Shown here: positions 33,672 to 45,974 of the stretch, in pieces
Position numbering within the stretch: position 1 is the stretch's first letter
Layout: each line of letters starts with the position of its first letter
Assembly: GCF_024763615.1 (NCBI RefSeq)
Contig: NC_077224.1
Location: 68,272,712 to 68,336,711 of the forward strand
Origin: Phlebotomus papatasi
Taxonomy: Eukaryota; Arthropoda; Insecta; Diptera; Psychodidae
Direction: 5' to 3'
Length of the DNA stretch: 64,000 nt
Made by a program: the position numbers and the translations under genes
Notes under the pieces: model-generated
Database searches by the model: none
What the model was told of the DNA's origin: nothing
The model's input: only the letters and a program-made list of their open reading frames with translations

Positions 33672-35376
33672 CGTAAAATTGACCTACGTTCTCTCAATCA
33701 AGGGTCCAATATTACACTTCACATTTTTTTACTGAACATCCCGTAGACATGTTTTATTTTTTATTCATATTTTTAAGCAAACCTTATTGATTTTTGCTTT
33801 TTAGGACTGAGTATTTCTCCACGGGAAAACACTGTGTATAAAAATGTTTAAACGTTTTGTTTTTTTTTATTAAACGATGATACTAATGATTTCCGGAATA
33901 TAACCACTCTAACGACCGTTAATCCATTACTTTTCTGAGGGGCGGGTTTCGAGTACATATAAAAAAACAGGTAATTTTTAAGAATTTAATCTACAAAATA
34001 GATACATCTCCATTCAGCTATTATTTACCTTTACCTTATAACTCTATTTATCAAAATGTTTTAAAGTTAGGTTGAATACCAATCAGATACAGCTTTAAAA
34101 GAAAGTACCTTTGAGCAAATTTTCGGTGATACTCACCTAAAATTTAAGAAAATTCTGTACAATGTAATTTCACTCTCTCTTACCACAGAATCGTTGTTTT
34201 ATTGAAATGTTAATGAAGTAAACAAGAAATTGATAGATTACGATAAAGGTCAATAGGCTTAACCGGTCTTTCTGAAGAGAAAAACAAACCAGGCAATATC
34301 TAATTATTATTTAAGAGTAAAAATATGTAAAACATGACTATTTATTTTTTATGCAGCACATATGCTAGACCGTCGAGTGACTTGTTGGTGGTAACATGGT
34401 GCGTAGTGTTGCTGATATTGTATATCTTTCTGCAGAGCTTCGAGTTTCTCACTCCCTTCGTCAATGTCGATGCAACAAGTAGAAGAGGAAACGTACAATT
34501 CATCTTTCTGATATTTACATAAATGTCGTGGTGCACGAAATATGTTTAAAGAATTAGAGTTGAGATAACATAAGAAACGAGACTCAACAGTTTTCTGAAC
34601 AGTTGGGGGCTAGACAACAATTCAAAATAGTCTGAAGGGGGTTTACTAAAAAAAGGACATCTTTTTTATAACCTCGGAAACAATTGTAAGAACATTGAAC
34701 ACGTCTGAAAGAATGCAAAACTATATTTTGTATTAAAATTGCAGAGATATCTATAGTCGGAGGTTTCAAACACACAGTTGCAATTGTTGCAGCATCTTTC
34801 GTGAGATTTTACATAGACAATACATCGCGATTGTACATATTGCAAGAGATTTTAAGATTAGGCATTGGCCATTGACACAAAGAATATACAGAAGACACAA
34901 GTTCTTTTTTTTCTTTTTACAAAAAGAAATATATTCACGGTTGTACTGTAGGGTTGAGAGTCTATATATCAGGAATTTCACTTTTTGCCTACATATGATC
35001 ACGTAATTTGCTTGATATATATTCTGAAAAATAATAAACTTGTTTTTTTATGCTACTCCACCTAAGGTCTTATTGGCGAATACCTATTTATAATCGCATA
35101 CTTACAGAAATAGTAAACTTCTGACCGTGGTTTAGATACCATCCTACACTGTATTACAAAAAAGTATATTAACCTATTTGTGTATGGTACCTATATAGAA
35201 AAAATAGTATTTTTATTTTTGCACAAAAAATACTACAAAATGTCTTTATCGTATTTTCACAATACTAAACCCTTAAAATGACTAATTTAAGAAACTCCTT
35301 CTATTGAGTCTAATTTATTTTGAAATCCAGTATTTAAGAGGGTGCAACCGATAGAACTATGGTACTGCTTAAGATA
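33672..35376. other. intronic DNA, nothing recognised
   Basis: Several short open frames without motifs. No element ends recognised. Confidence 0.4.
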
Positions 35377-35378
35377 TA

Positions 35379-35836
35379 GGGGAAATTACTGCCCATTCGA
35401 ACGTTCATACCTTCGAATAATGTGAATTTTCTATTATTTTTACTAACAGACTTACACTTTTCTATTAAATATAAGTTAGCTTATTTATTATAAAATTATT
35501 GATAATTATATAATAATTATGTGTAAGTGTCTTAGGAAAAATAATTATATTATTATTTTATTTATTTATTTTGATGTACCAGGCTTTTTTGCCATTCTGT
35601 ACATTTTTCAGTTTACAAATTTTTATTCAGATTACATTGTGTATGAGAAATATGTCCATTCAGACGCTCGAGTCATTTGCATCGGGCAGGACTCGAACTC
35701 ACAAATGTGACAGTCGAGCCGGGGTCACACCACCCAAGAGCCGAACGCTCTTACCAATTGCACCACGGACCCCCAAAAATAAAATAAATTCACATTATTC
35801 AAAGGCATGAACGTTCGATGGGAGAGTACTTTCCCC
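35379..35836. mobile_element. TA MITE, family GGGGAAAGTACTCTCCC, split by a SINE
   Basis: Ends GGGGAAATTACTGCCCATTC and GATGGGAGAGTACTTTCCCC with TA at 35377-35378 and 35837-35838. The two halves align to the 217-bp copy at 7518-7734 except for about 245 extra bases at 35541-35785. Confidence 0.92.
35541..35785 (-). mobile_element. tRNA-derived SINE, family 3, inserted in a MITE
   Basis: Minus-strand head: GGGTCCGTGGTGCAATTGGT..AGAGC (box A, about 35748-35766) and GAGTTCGAGTCCTGCCC (box B, about 35685-35701). The 3' tail is AT-rich (plus strand 35541-35575, TTATTTTATTTATTTATTTT). An AAAATAA-like word at both borders may be the target duplication. The intervening tRNA-like region has an extra 20 or so bases compared with a real tRNA, so it is not a functional tRNA gene. 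Confidence 0.85.
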
Positions 35837-36076
35837 TACTAATCAAAAGCATAATAATATCATACCATATTCCCTTCATGATGTCTTAACTTAATTTAAA
35901 ACATTAATGGTATAGGAAATTTTTTCTTGCCAAAAAATGAAACCACGCCCTCTAAAGGACTATCTACTTGTTTGTATTCTTCGTAGTCCAACTAAAATAT
36001 ATATATTTTTTAAATCTAATACCGAATGATATTTTTACAAATGACAGCCAAGAAGAATGAGTAACGCAAAGATATA

Positions 36077-36640
36077 GGGTAAGTGTGCCATATTCCGTCC
36101 AGCTTGCAATTTCGGCCACCTTTTTTGTTCCTCAAATTTCCATGAATTTTTTACATACTCTAGAGATTATACAATGCAAAAGAATAACAAAAAATGTAGC
36201 TTCGACAAAAGAGATGACGTGAAAAAGACATTGGAAGAATTCCCGAAGGGAAAGGAACTATGAGTATGAAGGTGGCCGAAATAGGGCACCAAAGCTATGT
36301 CTACATTTTTATTCATTTTAAAATGTATTAAGAATGATTTTGAAGTAAATAAAGACGATAAACTGTCAACAAGGTTCTAAGCAACACTCCTTTAAAAGAA
36401 GTAATAAAAAAAATCAATTTCTATTAAAGATATCGTCGGTTACGGCTACCTCTGTCGTATCTGCATTTCTTTTGTGTCAGCATTTCACACAAGAGGGGAC
36501 GTCTGTATTGTAGTTGCTCCGAATGCAGATACAAAACAAATGCAGATACGACAGAAGTAGCCGCAACCGACGATATATCATTTAAAACTTGAGACTTTGG
36601 CGCTTGCATGCAACTATGCCGAAATTTGGCACACTTACCC
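36077..36640. mobile_element. TA MITE, family GGGTAAGTGT, carrying a nested MITE
   Basis: Inverted copy of 24600-25025 with the same ends and TA at 36075-36076 and 36641-36642. It is 138 bases longer because of the insertion at 36433-36573. Confidence 0.92.
36433..36573. mobile_element. 141-bp palindromic MITE (TCGTCGGTTGCGG ends), nested
   Basis: Inverse arms TCGTCGGTTACGGCTACCTC..GTATCTGCATTT and their mirror, about 55 bases each. TA at 36431-36432 and 36574-36575; the uninterrupted target is seen in the copy at 24600-25025. A single arm of the same family is at 41461-41510. Confidence 0.92.
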
Positions 36641-36642
36641 TA

Positions 36643-37449
36643 CCCCTTTTCAGTTTCGCCTTGTGTGTTTAAACTCCACTCAAAAATCTGTCATTTTCTG
36701 TGTCTGTCTCAAATCTGTCTGTTCGTTATTTTGACAACTGAGTATTTTTTGAGTAACTCTTTTTTACTTTTTTTGTTATTATGATCAGTACGTGTACCAA
36801 AAGACTTCAGAAACAAGGGATGCAAAAAGGTACAACTAATTTGATACTACGCCCCTTAAAATTCCTGTACAGTTTTCCTGTTTTAATTGTTTCAATGAAA
36901 AGTCTCATACTCTCCGCTGTCCCAGGTGATTTTTTAAATTAGGAGTACCACTTCTCAAAATAGACGATGCTATACTCCTTTTCTATCTCTGCTATCTGCA
37001 CAGAAGACCTCTAGTTTGCTTTCGCTGTGCCGTGATATTGTTAGAATGTGATACCACATCTCTTCAAAAGCTCCACCCTTATTTGTTTGAGTTGCTCCAC
37101 CCGAAAGCCTTTAGTTTTTAAGAGCTGTCTTGTAAGATTGCGTCTTTCGTTCGTTCTGAAAATTTCAAATTTGTACGCATTGTCCTGTAAGACAATTTCT
37201 ACTGATAAAAAGAACTTAAAAATAAAGTAATATTACGCCACACCTCGTTTGAAATTGTAAACCTTCACTTTTGAGGGCGGGGCCAAAAAATACGAGATTT
37301 AAAAAAAAATTATAAATCATTGTACGACTAAATTATGAGATTTATTTACATTTCCATTAAAACTTAGTGAAACTTTAATGTCCAATGCGAAAAAACCTTA
37401 GTTTTGTAGTCTTGTTTTTGACATTTCTGTCAAACTGAAATAAATGTTG
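36643..37449. other. intronic DNA, nothing recognised
   Basis: 36900-37200 is slightly richer in C+T on the plus strand; a 60-codon open frame there has no motif. Confidence 0.4.
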
Positions 37450-37518
37450 ATCTAGTCATCTCACTCAGTCTCACAGGAAATTTTGTAAACATGTCTACAA
37501 ACAAAAGTTACTGTGCGC
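37450..37518. repeat. right-half copy of the GTAAACATG foldback family
   Basis: GATCTAGTCATCTCACTCAG..TTTTGTAAACATGTCTACAA..AAAAGTTACTGTGCG matches the right arm of 3107-3240. Confidence 0.65.
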
Positions 37519-40267
37519 TGATCCTTAGGCATTAACATCAAGAGATAGATAATTTCACAAATACAAATTAATGAGAATTCCTCATAAGTTGACCATAGAA
37601 GATTAAATAAATCAATAAATCGATTTGAAGGAACTTTACTTTTATTGCATATAATATTGATTTCTCGTGTAACAGAAAATGCAAAGACTTAAAAAATATA
37701 TATGTATTGAGTAGCACTTTATATAGCAAGTGTCATTGCGAGCGTGGGTTATATTTTAGTGTGTCGAAGGCTGAGTTCGGACGATAAGAAAAGTAATGAA
37801 GGAAGTCTAGGAAGTATAAAAGTATCTAAGTTTAGGAACACTGAGAGAAGTATTAAAAAAATGATTTACTTTCCCATTACAACTATACAGGCGTGGTCTA
37901 CTTTTATTTCTGAACATAATTTACAACTTAAGACGATTTTCAAAAGTTAAACATATAAGAGAGTGAGTTAATATCTCAAATTTTTGATTTGCATTAAAAT
38001 AATTTTAATTAACAATGTCATCTGGTTCGTGCGACTTGCGTCAAATACAATTTCTTGCATCTCTTCTCAAATGCTTTTGTCATTATTCAAGGGACATGTT
38101 AATTGAGAATGTAAATTTTGTGAACAAAAGAATTACCTTGTAGCAGCAAGGGGTTAAAATTTTGTCTTTTGAGAGAAGTTGCTGTACATGATTTGCCCGT
38201 ATGTCCTTTGTCCTGAAAACATTCCATTTTTTATCACATTCGCTCTAAAGATCCTGATCTTCATCAAGTCATAATTATAACTCTTCGATAGCGTAGTGCA
38301 CAGGGAAAAAAAGTCTCGTTTGGCTATTACATAGCATTACTTCATTTTTCCTTCTTTACGATATTTTCTAATGGATTTTAATTTAATGCACTCACATATG
38401 GCTTATAGCCATAGTGTAGAAATCACACGTCTCTGTGCAGAAAAAAGGTCTACCATATATCGGTTTATATTAATCAATCATTGAATGAGTCTCGGCCGTG
38501 TCTGATATTAAAGGGGAAATATATAAGAAAAAGATGACTTGTGATTAGCTGTCTGCAATATTAAGGCAAACTCATAGTATTGTCAGTCAATTGTTCACAC
38601 TCAATGGATGCCGGCGGATTGCAAATGTTGCACGAATGACTTGTATTCTCTGCAGAATGTTGTGTCTGAATATGGATGCTGTTTTGTTCGTTAAATTACC
38701 ATGAAGCAAAGATTCCTCCAAACCACTTCTTTTGCGAGACACTTAAGATCATCATCGTCTTTTTGGGATATTCTCTGTGAGCCCCAAAGGTATGCGTTTT
38801 TGTTCCTCAATAGTAAAAATTAATATATAAACCATTGTCAATGAAACTTTGCAATACTTTGGCAAACTTTAACTTAAGCCATTTACAAAATTGCATCAAT
38901 TTCGAAAATATAATATCACTTTAACCCTTTGAGCATATTACAATGATTGCTTTTGTTAAAATGTGCAGGGTAGAGAGCTACAACTCTTTACATGATTTCC
39001 AACTCATGATTTAGTAATGTCAAAATTAATATAATTAGGTCAGGTATTCGAAATTATGGACAGCCTTGAATAAATGGTTTGCACAGTCCTTATACTAGTG
39101 TTCAATTTGAAAGTATCAAAAGGGTTTTTACAGACAAGAAAGAATATTATAATCGGTCGGAGCGATCTCAAAACTATAACGTGGATGCATCAAAACATCC
39201 TAAGCAAATCTTCTGATTCATAAACTTCACAGATTAACCAATGCAATGGCCTGGTGTTGTCCTGATAATAGACAGTTTAATCGGCAGGCATTTGCATCAA
39301 CATTTGCCGTATCTGTATTTTCAAATATTTGTGTTTTAATTAATTTCTTTTAAATATTTTATTTTCTGTATTCTGTTTAACTGTTTAACAAAAAATATGC
39401 TATTTGATTGAGCCGGCAAGCCCGGTTGGAATAAGTGGTTGAAAACATAATGAATATTTGGTGAAACCCAATTAAGCTGAATAGTTTGTGGTTTGGACTC
39501 TGACGCCGTCTTAGCGTATGTAAACACCCTTCCACAACTAATTGGTGGTGAAGTTTCTTCATTGAAAAAAAAAATACAATTCGACCGCAAAAATAAAGAA
39601 ATGCAAATACAAGTACCGTTGATGCAAGTGACGATATCGTGCATTCGTGATTTGAGCGACATTACGAAGATTTTTCGATTTTTCGATTACCACAGGTTAG
39701 GTAAAGCATTTTCTGCACTTTTAGAATTAACTTCCGATTGTGAATTCCTATAGTCTATAGAAAAGTATATCGGAAGCTGTTGCATCGTCACGTTAAATAT
39801 TTATTTCAAGATGACATTCTAATAGCAGGATAAGTTATTTTACTAGCTTTGATAGTAATTTCAATGCAAATTGTTATCCACTGTTAAATTTTACTATAAG
39901 TGTTCTTGAACAGGCTTCTGTTCGCTTGTTTCGTAAGCCCAAGAGTTTTTGTGTTTGTAGACAGACAGAGGCGATAATCAGAATGAGTAGGGGGAAGTGG
40001 GACAACTTTAAACTTTGTGGCTACATTGTTACACGATTTTTTCAAATATTTCTAAAGGAAACTATATTTTAACATGATGTAATTTGGACAGACAAAACAA
40101 TTGTGGATTTAAATAAAATAATTGTAAGGATCAACTTAATTTAGAAATAGATGAAAAAATCATATATGAATGTAGGCCGATCTCTCCCTAATATCCAATT
40201 CTCCAAATTTAACCTAAGTAGAGACAGGTTAAATTTTACTGTTTTCAAATTTAATTGTAATATTTAA
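37519..40267. other. intronic DNA with few repeats
   Basis: One of the less repetitive parts of the intron. Around 39990 GGGGGAAGTGGGACAACTTT resembles one end of the 52805-52985 family without a partner. Overlapping open frames near 39336-39753 on both strands (up to 108 codons) have no recognised domain. Confidence 0.4.
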
Positions 40268-40411
40268 TACTTTAAGTTCGAATGGGACACCGGTGACCAA
40301 AAATAAAAACTAATTTTTCGGATTATTTAGACAACACAATATCTTTTTGTAGTCAAAAAAAATTGTCTTTGTTTTTGGGACACCACCGATGTCCTATTTG
40401 TCCTTAAAGGG
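40268..40411. mobile_element. 144-bp piggyBac-type MITE, TTAA target
   Basis: TTAA at 40264-40267 and 40412-40415. Left end has decayed (TACTTTAAGTTCGAATGGGACACC); right end GATGTCCTATTTGTCCTTAAAGGG is typical. Same family as 15947-16434 and 11547-11683. Confidence 0.75.
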
Positions 40412-40448
40412 TTAATATGCGACTCGTAAGTTTTATTATCCGACTTGT

Positions 40449-40720
40449 AAAATCTAATAATAGCAATAATAATAATACTGGTGCAATATTCCATGAAGGA
40501 ACAAGGCCTTCGCGCAAGGAGATTTCTAGACATGCATTATTATTTTTTCTTGTACGGGATGAGTTTGTTAGTCCCATGCCCGTGGAATCAAGTGCAGTGA
40601 AGCTCACTGGATACAATCCGAACACCTTTAACGCCAGAAAAATTCCTGGTGACCTTGCAATTCGAACCCGGGACACTTGCATCATAGAGCGAGTGCTCTA
40701 CCACTTGACCCATTGAGTGC
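40449..40720 (-). mobile_element. tRNA-derived SINE, family 4, minus orientation
   Basis: Minus-strand head: GCACTCAATGGGTCAAGTGG then TAGAGC (box A, from 40720 down) and CCCGGGTTCGAATTGC (box B, 40672-40657). Body follows for about 190 bases and ends in an (ATT)n tail (plus strand AATAATAATAATAC near 40460-40480). The box A to box B spacing is close to a tRNA, but there is no clean acceptor stem, so it is a SINE. Confidence 0.85.
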
Positions 40721-41460
40721 CCAACTCGCTAAATCTATTACTCGGATATTGAAATCTAAGAGAGGCTTGTGGTTTAATCTAAAGAAGGGACCATCCGGCT
40801 ATTGGTTATTCTACAGGAAAACGTTTCAGAGGATCGTATTTTCTTTTCTGCTACCCTTTGGGGCAGTATATAATTTAAAGAGGCAAGTTGTGGAAAATAC
40901 CATCAAAATTTTTTCTCGGTATAGTATACGCTGCACATGATTCAGATAATAATAAAAATCCAATAATTAGGAACAACCATTATTTATTTAAAAAAAATGT
41001 CTTTATTCTATGCAATGTGTCGCACATTAAATATTTAATTATTAAAAAATAAAAACTAATAATATAATATCAATAAATAAATAATCAATAATTAAATAAT
41101 AATAAATATTCAATAAATAAAATAAAATAAATAAAATATTTGAGGGTTTTATATCAAAAAACCCCTATGCAAAATGCCCCATTCAAATCGTGCGGAAGTG
41201 CGATATTATTGTATCAAAGGGTTAATTACGTGTATAAACCCTTCTCAATTATTCGAGAAATGTTTCCTGAAATCCACGAGTAACATAAAAAATGTTTCGG
41301 AAAATCCCAGAAAACTCAAAAAAAAAAAGTATTGCAGAACAAAATACTCGTAAACCCAAAATTTGTTTCGCGAAACTCTGGTAATCTAACTTCGTGAAAC
41401 TCGACAAACCAGAAACCCGGAATGTGTCTTACCTTATATGATTTTATACATATACATATA
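40721..41460. other. intronic DNA with an (AATAA)n low-complexity tract
   Basis: 41030-41145 is nearly pure A/T with AATAAATAAA words; 41220-41430 has no recognised content. Confidence 0.5.
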
Positions 41461-41510
41461 TCGTCGGTTGCGTCTACCTCTGTCTTATCTGCATTTGTTT
41501 TGTATCTGCA
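41461..41510. repeat. single arm of the TCGTCGGTTGCGG MITE
   Basis: TCGTCGGTTGCGTCTACCTC..GTATCTGCA follows TA; matches one arm of 36433-36573. The other arm is missing and the next element begins within 10 bases. Confidence 0.8.
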
Positions 41511-41516
41511 TATATA

Positions 41517-42019
41517 CAGTGGCGGCTAAAATAATATAATCACTTTGCAACGCTTATATTTTTTTTAAACTTTTGTAATTTTTCCCAATTTGTTGATATA
41601 ATTCTGAAATAGAAATCTTCAAATTATTAGAATCGTAGAATAATGGCTGTTTTGGCCGCTAGAGGTCTCTATTTCACACAGAATAACGTTAATAGTGAAA
41701 TTCAATACGGCCAAAGAAATTGGAAAACTGTCATTAATGGTTTCTGAATATGGTTTTATTTAAACTTATTTGATTTATAGACGACATTCTTTAATTTAAA
41801 TGAAAGTGGTCCTATCGTGTTGTTCAAACCAAATTTCACTATTGATCTATTCTGTGAAAAATAGAGACCTCTAGCGGCCAAAACAAAACTTTTTTGACGT
41901 AAGGTAATTATTTGAATATTTCTATATCAAAATTATTAGAACGAATTGGAATAAACAAAAATGCTAAAGTTAAAATAGTGGTCTTTGCGGAGCTGATTCT
42001 ATTATTTTGGCCGCGACCG
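41517..42019. mobile_element. 503-bp Tc1/mariner-type MITE (CAGTGGCGGC ends)
   Basis: CAGTGGCGGCTAAAATAATA and the inverse of TATTATTTTGGCCGCGACCG; TA at 41515-41516 and 42020-42021. Inside, GTTTTGGCCGCTAGAGGTCT and its inverse (41649-41885) form a second, inner pair. No transposase. Confidence 0.85.
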
Positions 42020-42021
42020 TA

Positions 42022-43370
42022 CATATATTCAGCTAACTTTATGATTAAAATGACAAAATTACATGGGGTGAAATTAAGACCAATGACTTACTATATTATA
42101 CTATTAATTTTCCGCATTCAAAAGCATTTAAATAAATAATATTTATAATGATGAGGCAGAAAGGTAGTTTTGACGTTTTGTAGTAAAAGTAATATGGCTC
42201 GATTTGTCTTCAGAAACTCTCACTCTCTACTTTTTGAGCCATGTTTCCAGGGTCAATAGCCCTACTAGGAGTCTCTTAGAGACAATGTGGAGATCATTTT
42301 GTGAAACCATGAAGAGTGTATCGTCTATATAAGTAGCCACGATCATGTCAGTGACAATATATATATGAGAAATATTCTTTAAATTATTCATATATATCAA
42401 AATAAAAACAAACTATGATCTCAAGATATGCAAAAAATATGTCATGTTATTGATACAAGGATCGATGGAAATCACTCGTAGAGCCAAAGCCAGTATCTCA
42501 AACCGTTTTGCTTATAGTTCTGGTAATGTTGCACTTTTTGCAAAACGTAAATTTTTGTAAATGATATCCAATTAAAGTGACTGGGATATGAGAGAGATGT
42601 GTTTGCAAATGAAAATGTAAATAAAAATTTTAATAAAAGGTATGTATGTAGATGCACATATATTGTCTCTGATGTGTATAAACTTCGCACGATAAAATGC
42701 ATAAAAAATTCTTCCCCCTCTTTCTTTAAAGCTAAATTAGCCATTTCGGGGAATATTGGGAACAAAGTTGTATTGAGCAGATGTTCCATTCACTCACCTT
42801 ATATTAAATACCTGCAGAAGGTGGTTAAGTCTCACTCACTTGCATTCTCATTTAAAGCTGAGTGTTCAGATTGAATGTCATCGTCCTCAGCTCAACAATA
42901 AACCAGATTTTGTATCAAAGAGGTAAAGTGTGTGCAAATTGAAATGCCCTCTTTGAAGGTTCCATATTCTATATACCCAAAGCAAGGGACTCCCCCTTCA
43001 ATGGCACAAATATGCCACTTCTCATACCCTTCGGGACGCATAATGAACATAGTGCTAATTCAGTACCGGGGAGATAGCATGGTCAAGTGCATAATGCGAC
43101 GCATGTTGATAATGTGACGAATGCAATTACATGGATACGGATGGTAATCGACAAAGCATAACAATAACGGGGTCAATTGTGGTCCTCTTTGTGGGGGCTT
43201 TCAATTTTCCACGGCAGGAATACTTATTGGACAACAAACTTAATGCATGAGTCCTTCATTGAACAATGCATTACTCGGTAATACTTTATGTTTTCTGAAA
43301 TTTATATTTTTATATATTGGATTGCGTTAGTATTCTAAAAGACTCACCTACAATTAATTTTTTGTCAAAC
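42022..43370. other. intronic DNA, low repeat content
   Basis: 42930-43230 is GC-richer and lacks repeat signatures; it could be conserved non-coding sequence, but nothing in the sequence proves it. Confidence 0.35.
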
Positions 43371-43372
43371 TA

Positions 43373-43588
43373 GGGGGATGTTGGTATGGTTCGCATAGAG
43401 TGAACCTTCATACAACGCAAATTTTCTTTTTGTTTGCAAAGAGCTAGTTCGTCATTTCTTAGTCATAAGATAGATCATTATTAAGCTCATGAAATGACAT
43501 GAGAAATTGTAGGTCAGCTCTTTGTAAATAAAGAGAAAATTCGTATCGTTTGAAGGTTCACTCTGTGCGAACCATGCCTACATTCCCC
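43373..43588. mobile_element. 216-bp TA MITE (GGGGGATGTTGGTATGGTTC ends)
   Basis: Long inverse ends (about 40 bases, including GCATAGAGTGAACCTTC / GAAGGTTCACTCTGTGC), TA at 43371-43372 and 43589-43590. Confidence 0.9.
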
Positions 43589-43914
43589 TATTATTAAATT
43601 TATCTCTAAAAATGTGATAAGTTAAAAGATGCACATAATGACAATACAACTCGGATTATGAGATTTCTATCCCGGATCGTCTCCCCGAGATAAAATGGAT
43701 TTTTAAAAATTACTATTTACTATCAACTACCTTGAGCAAAATAATTATAATGCGTTTGTTATTGCAATCATCATAATACACCATTTCCTCCGATTCAGCC
43801 TAAACTTGGTCAAAATGTGTTTCGGAACTCCCTGATCAAGGGCGGCTATAAATCTTTCCCGTCCGTTCATCAAGTTTTTCTAGATTAATAATTCTCAAAT
43901 TGAGAAAGATATGT

Positions 43915-44128
43915 TCTTGTGGTCAGGATTTTGGATTTTCGGTATTTTGACGATCAGGATTTGGACCCTTTCGGAATTTCCGCTATTCAAAATTTTGGCC
44001 TGTTCGGGATTTTGGCGTTCGGGATTTTGGCGTTCGGGATTTTGAACTTATCGGGATTTTGAACTTATCGGGATTTTGGCGTTCGGGTTTTTGGCTTTGG
44101 GGATTTTGTCTTTCGGGATTTTGACCAC
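43915..44128. repeat. tandem array of a ~15-base TTCGGGATTTTGGCG unit
   Basis: About ten to fourteen units with variants (GACC-, GAACTTAT-, GGCTTT-) in one direction; longer spacing and more divergence at the left. Same word as the sub-terminal repeats of the MITE at 26181-26405, so probably an amplified end of that family; it ends with GGGATTTTGACCACGACG. Confidence 0.75.
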
Positions 44129-44282
44129 GACGTAACACTTTTTAAGTGGTATTTTCTATGAGACCTTCTTAAAAATAATGTATGAAAAATAGAGGCTCAT
44201 TGAGGTTTTAATGGACTCTTAACTCAAAGTGTAAATGTAAGCTACAGCGCAAATTTAAGCTGTAAGCCCTCATAAAACATTA

Positions 44283-44446
44283 GGGGAAGACTTTCAGGCT
44301 TCGCACACATTATGGCTTCGAACATTTCATATTTTTCCCATATTGCTTTGATGAATTTAGTTCAATTTTTCCACTAGGTCGGATTCATTAAAGGAGCATG
44401 GAAAAATATGAAATGTGCGAAGCCAGAGTGCATGCGATGCCTGAAC
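44283..44446. mobile_element. MITE, 'tatgaagtgttc' family, older copy
   Basis: GGGGAAGACTTTCAGGCTTC..GCACACATTATGGCTTCGAA opens it after TA; inverse words AAATATGAAATGTGCGAAGC..GATGCCTGAAC close it. The last few bases are eroded. Confidence 0.7.
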
Positions 44447-45821
44447 AAAATCTTAACTTTGATTTGTTTGAATTGCTACTTTCATAGAATGAAATCCTAC
44501 AAGTTATTGATACCTCTTGTATTTTTTTTTTGAAAATTACCTTCTTTATAAAGGTAAGTTTTTCTGCAGCTTGAGAAAATTGGTGTTAGATATTTTGTCT
44601 TAACTTACTGAGTGTTGAGATGGAAAAAGTTTTTAATTTTCTGAAGACCTTATTAAACCAATTTGGTAAAATAATGATATTTTGGTGTGTAATCCAATCT
44701 TTTGCGGTGCAACGGAAAAATCGGGAAATTGTGCAATCAGCAGTTACTTCCACTTTTCCCCATCACCGAATAATCAGGAAAAGTATAAAGAGTTTTCATT
44801 TAAGAATTTTTCCTTCTTGATGTTGAGTAGTTTTCAAATTGGAAGAATGTCTGTAACCTTTCTTTTGTTTTCCTCCATAGAAGCAATTGTCTGATTCTCA
44901 TCTACCAGGATATCTCTCCTGTGGCGTCCAGCAAGATTATATGGCATATGAATAGGAAGTGTATCGTATATATGTTGGAGGAAATAGAATGGCATAACAT
45001 GTGGTATTCTGTAGTATTTTCATAAAGTTTCACTCAAATAGCCAAAAGACTTGGATCATCATCCACTTTACTATCTTCTCACACTCTCTAAGACATAATT
45101 CCATTCAGCTTTATTATATTCGAGGAGCTTTTCCTCATGACGAGCTTTTCTAACCTTGTCTCATTCGGTTATTCTCTATCGTAGAGCAGAATTCAACAAT
45201 ATTGCAGATGATTTTTTTTTTGGCTATATTCACATTTGAATACACAAACACAATTGGATTTATGCAAGTGGCTGTGCACATTGAATAAACACGATTTTCC
45301 ACTGTGAAAATATGTTATCAATATTTTCATTTAGACGCATTTTAAACATTTTGTTTAAACAAATAGAGTACACTCCGAGTCGTGGCTGAAGTCATATTTT
45401 ATCTCTCAAGGTTGCCACTTAAGAAAATCCAACAATTTCACACATTTCTGACATCTATTTGCTCCAATTTCATTTTGCACTCTTAGATGAAAATTCTCTT
45501 CCGGCATAGACTTTCATGCTCATTACATTCATCCCGCACAATTTCAACGTTGGAAAAAAAAAGTGTCTTGCACATGCTGAAGGCATTATGACTTTTAGCT
45601 TCAAATACAAATTTGCGTGTGACTTTTTTTTTGTTGTTTTTCGTCTGCTACTAGAACACGTACAATCAACAAGGGGTTTCTCATGTTAAATTTCAAAAGC
45701 ACAAGCTGTATTCACTAAAGTATGGGTTAGGAAAATAATCACAGTAAATACAAACAGTTATAAAATATGTTTCTATATTTATTTTAACTGCTAACCAGGA
45801 AAAAATCAAGGTTTTGATAAG
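44447..45821. other. intronic DNA, nothing recognised
   Basis: No TIRs, SINE boxes or coding motifs seen. Short homopolymers only. Confidence 0.4.
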
Positions 45822-45823
45822 TA

Positions 45824-45972
45824 GGGAAGGCCTTTCCGGTTTCGCACATACTCTGATTTCGAACACTTCATATGTTACCCATATTCCTTTGATAAACCTG
45901 GCCTACAAATTCGATAAAGGAATATGGGTGTTCGAAGCCAAAGTATGTGCTAGAAGCCTGAAAGACCTTCCC
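45824..45972. mobile_element. 149-bp TA MITE, 'tatgaagtgttc' family, intact copy
   Basis: GGGAAGGCCTTTCCGGTTTC and its inverse (..AAGCCTGAAAGACCTTCCC) with TA at 45822-45823 and 45973-45974; inner ATTCCTTTGATAAA / TTCGATAAAGGAAT pair. Partial copies at 3401-3465, about 46118-46160 and 47510-47582. Confidence 0.88.
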
Positions 45973-45974
45973 TA

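Noticed and set aside
35684..35774. tRNA gene candidate on the minus strand
   Set aside because: Box A and B are present but spacing and stems do not give a cloverleaf and it lies in a SINE inserted in a MITE.
39336..39753. Overlapping open frames on both strands (up to 108 codons)
   Set aside because: Mutually overlapping readings without motifs; typical chance frames.
40657..40720. tRNA gene candidate on the minus strand
   Set aside because: Good boxes A and B but no pairing acceptor stem, and it continues into a SINE body with an (ATT)n tail.
41030..41145. Possible replication or scaffold-attachment site in the AATAA tract
   Set aside because: Only low-complexity A/T sequence; nothing specific to support a function.
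38933..41220. Large TTAA element between TTAACCCTTTGA (38933) and TCAAAGGGTTAA (41214)
   Set aside because: Inverse match does not extend beyond about 8 bases; likely chance or unrelated ends.
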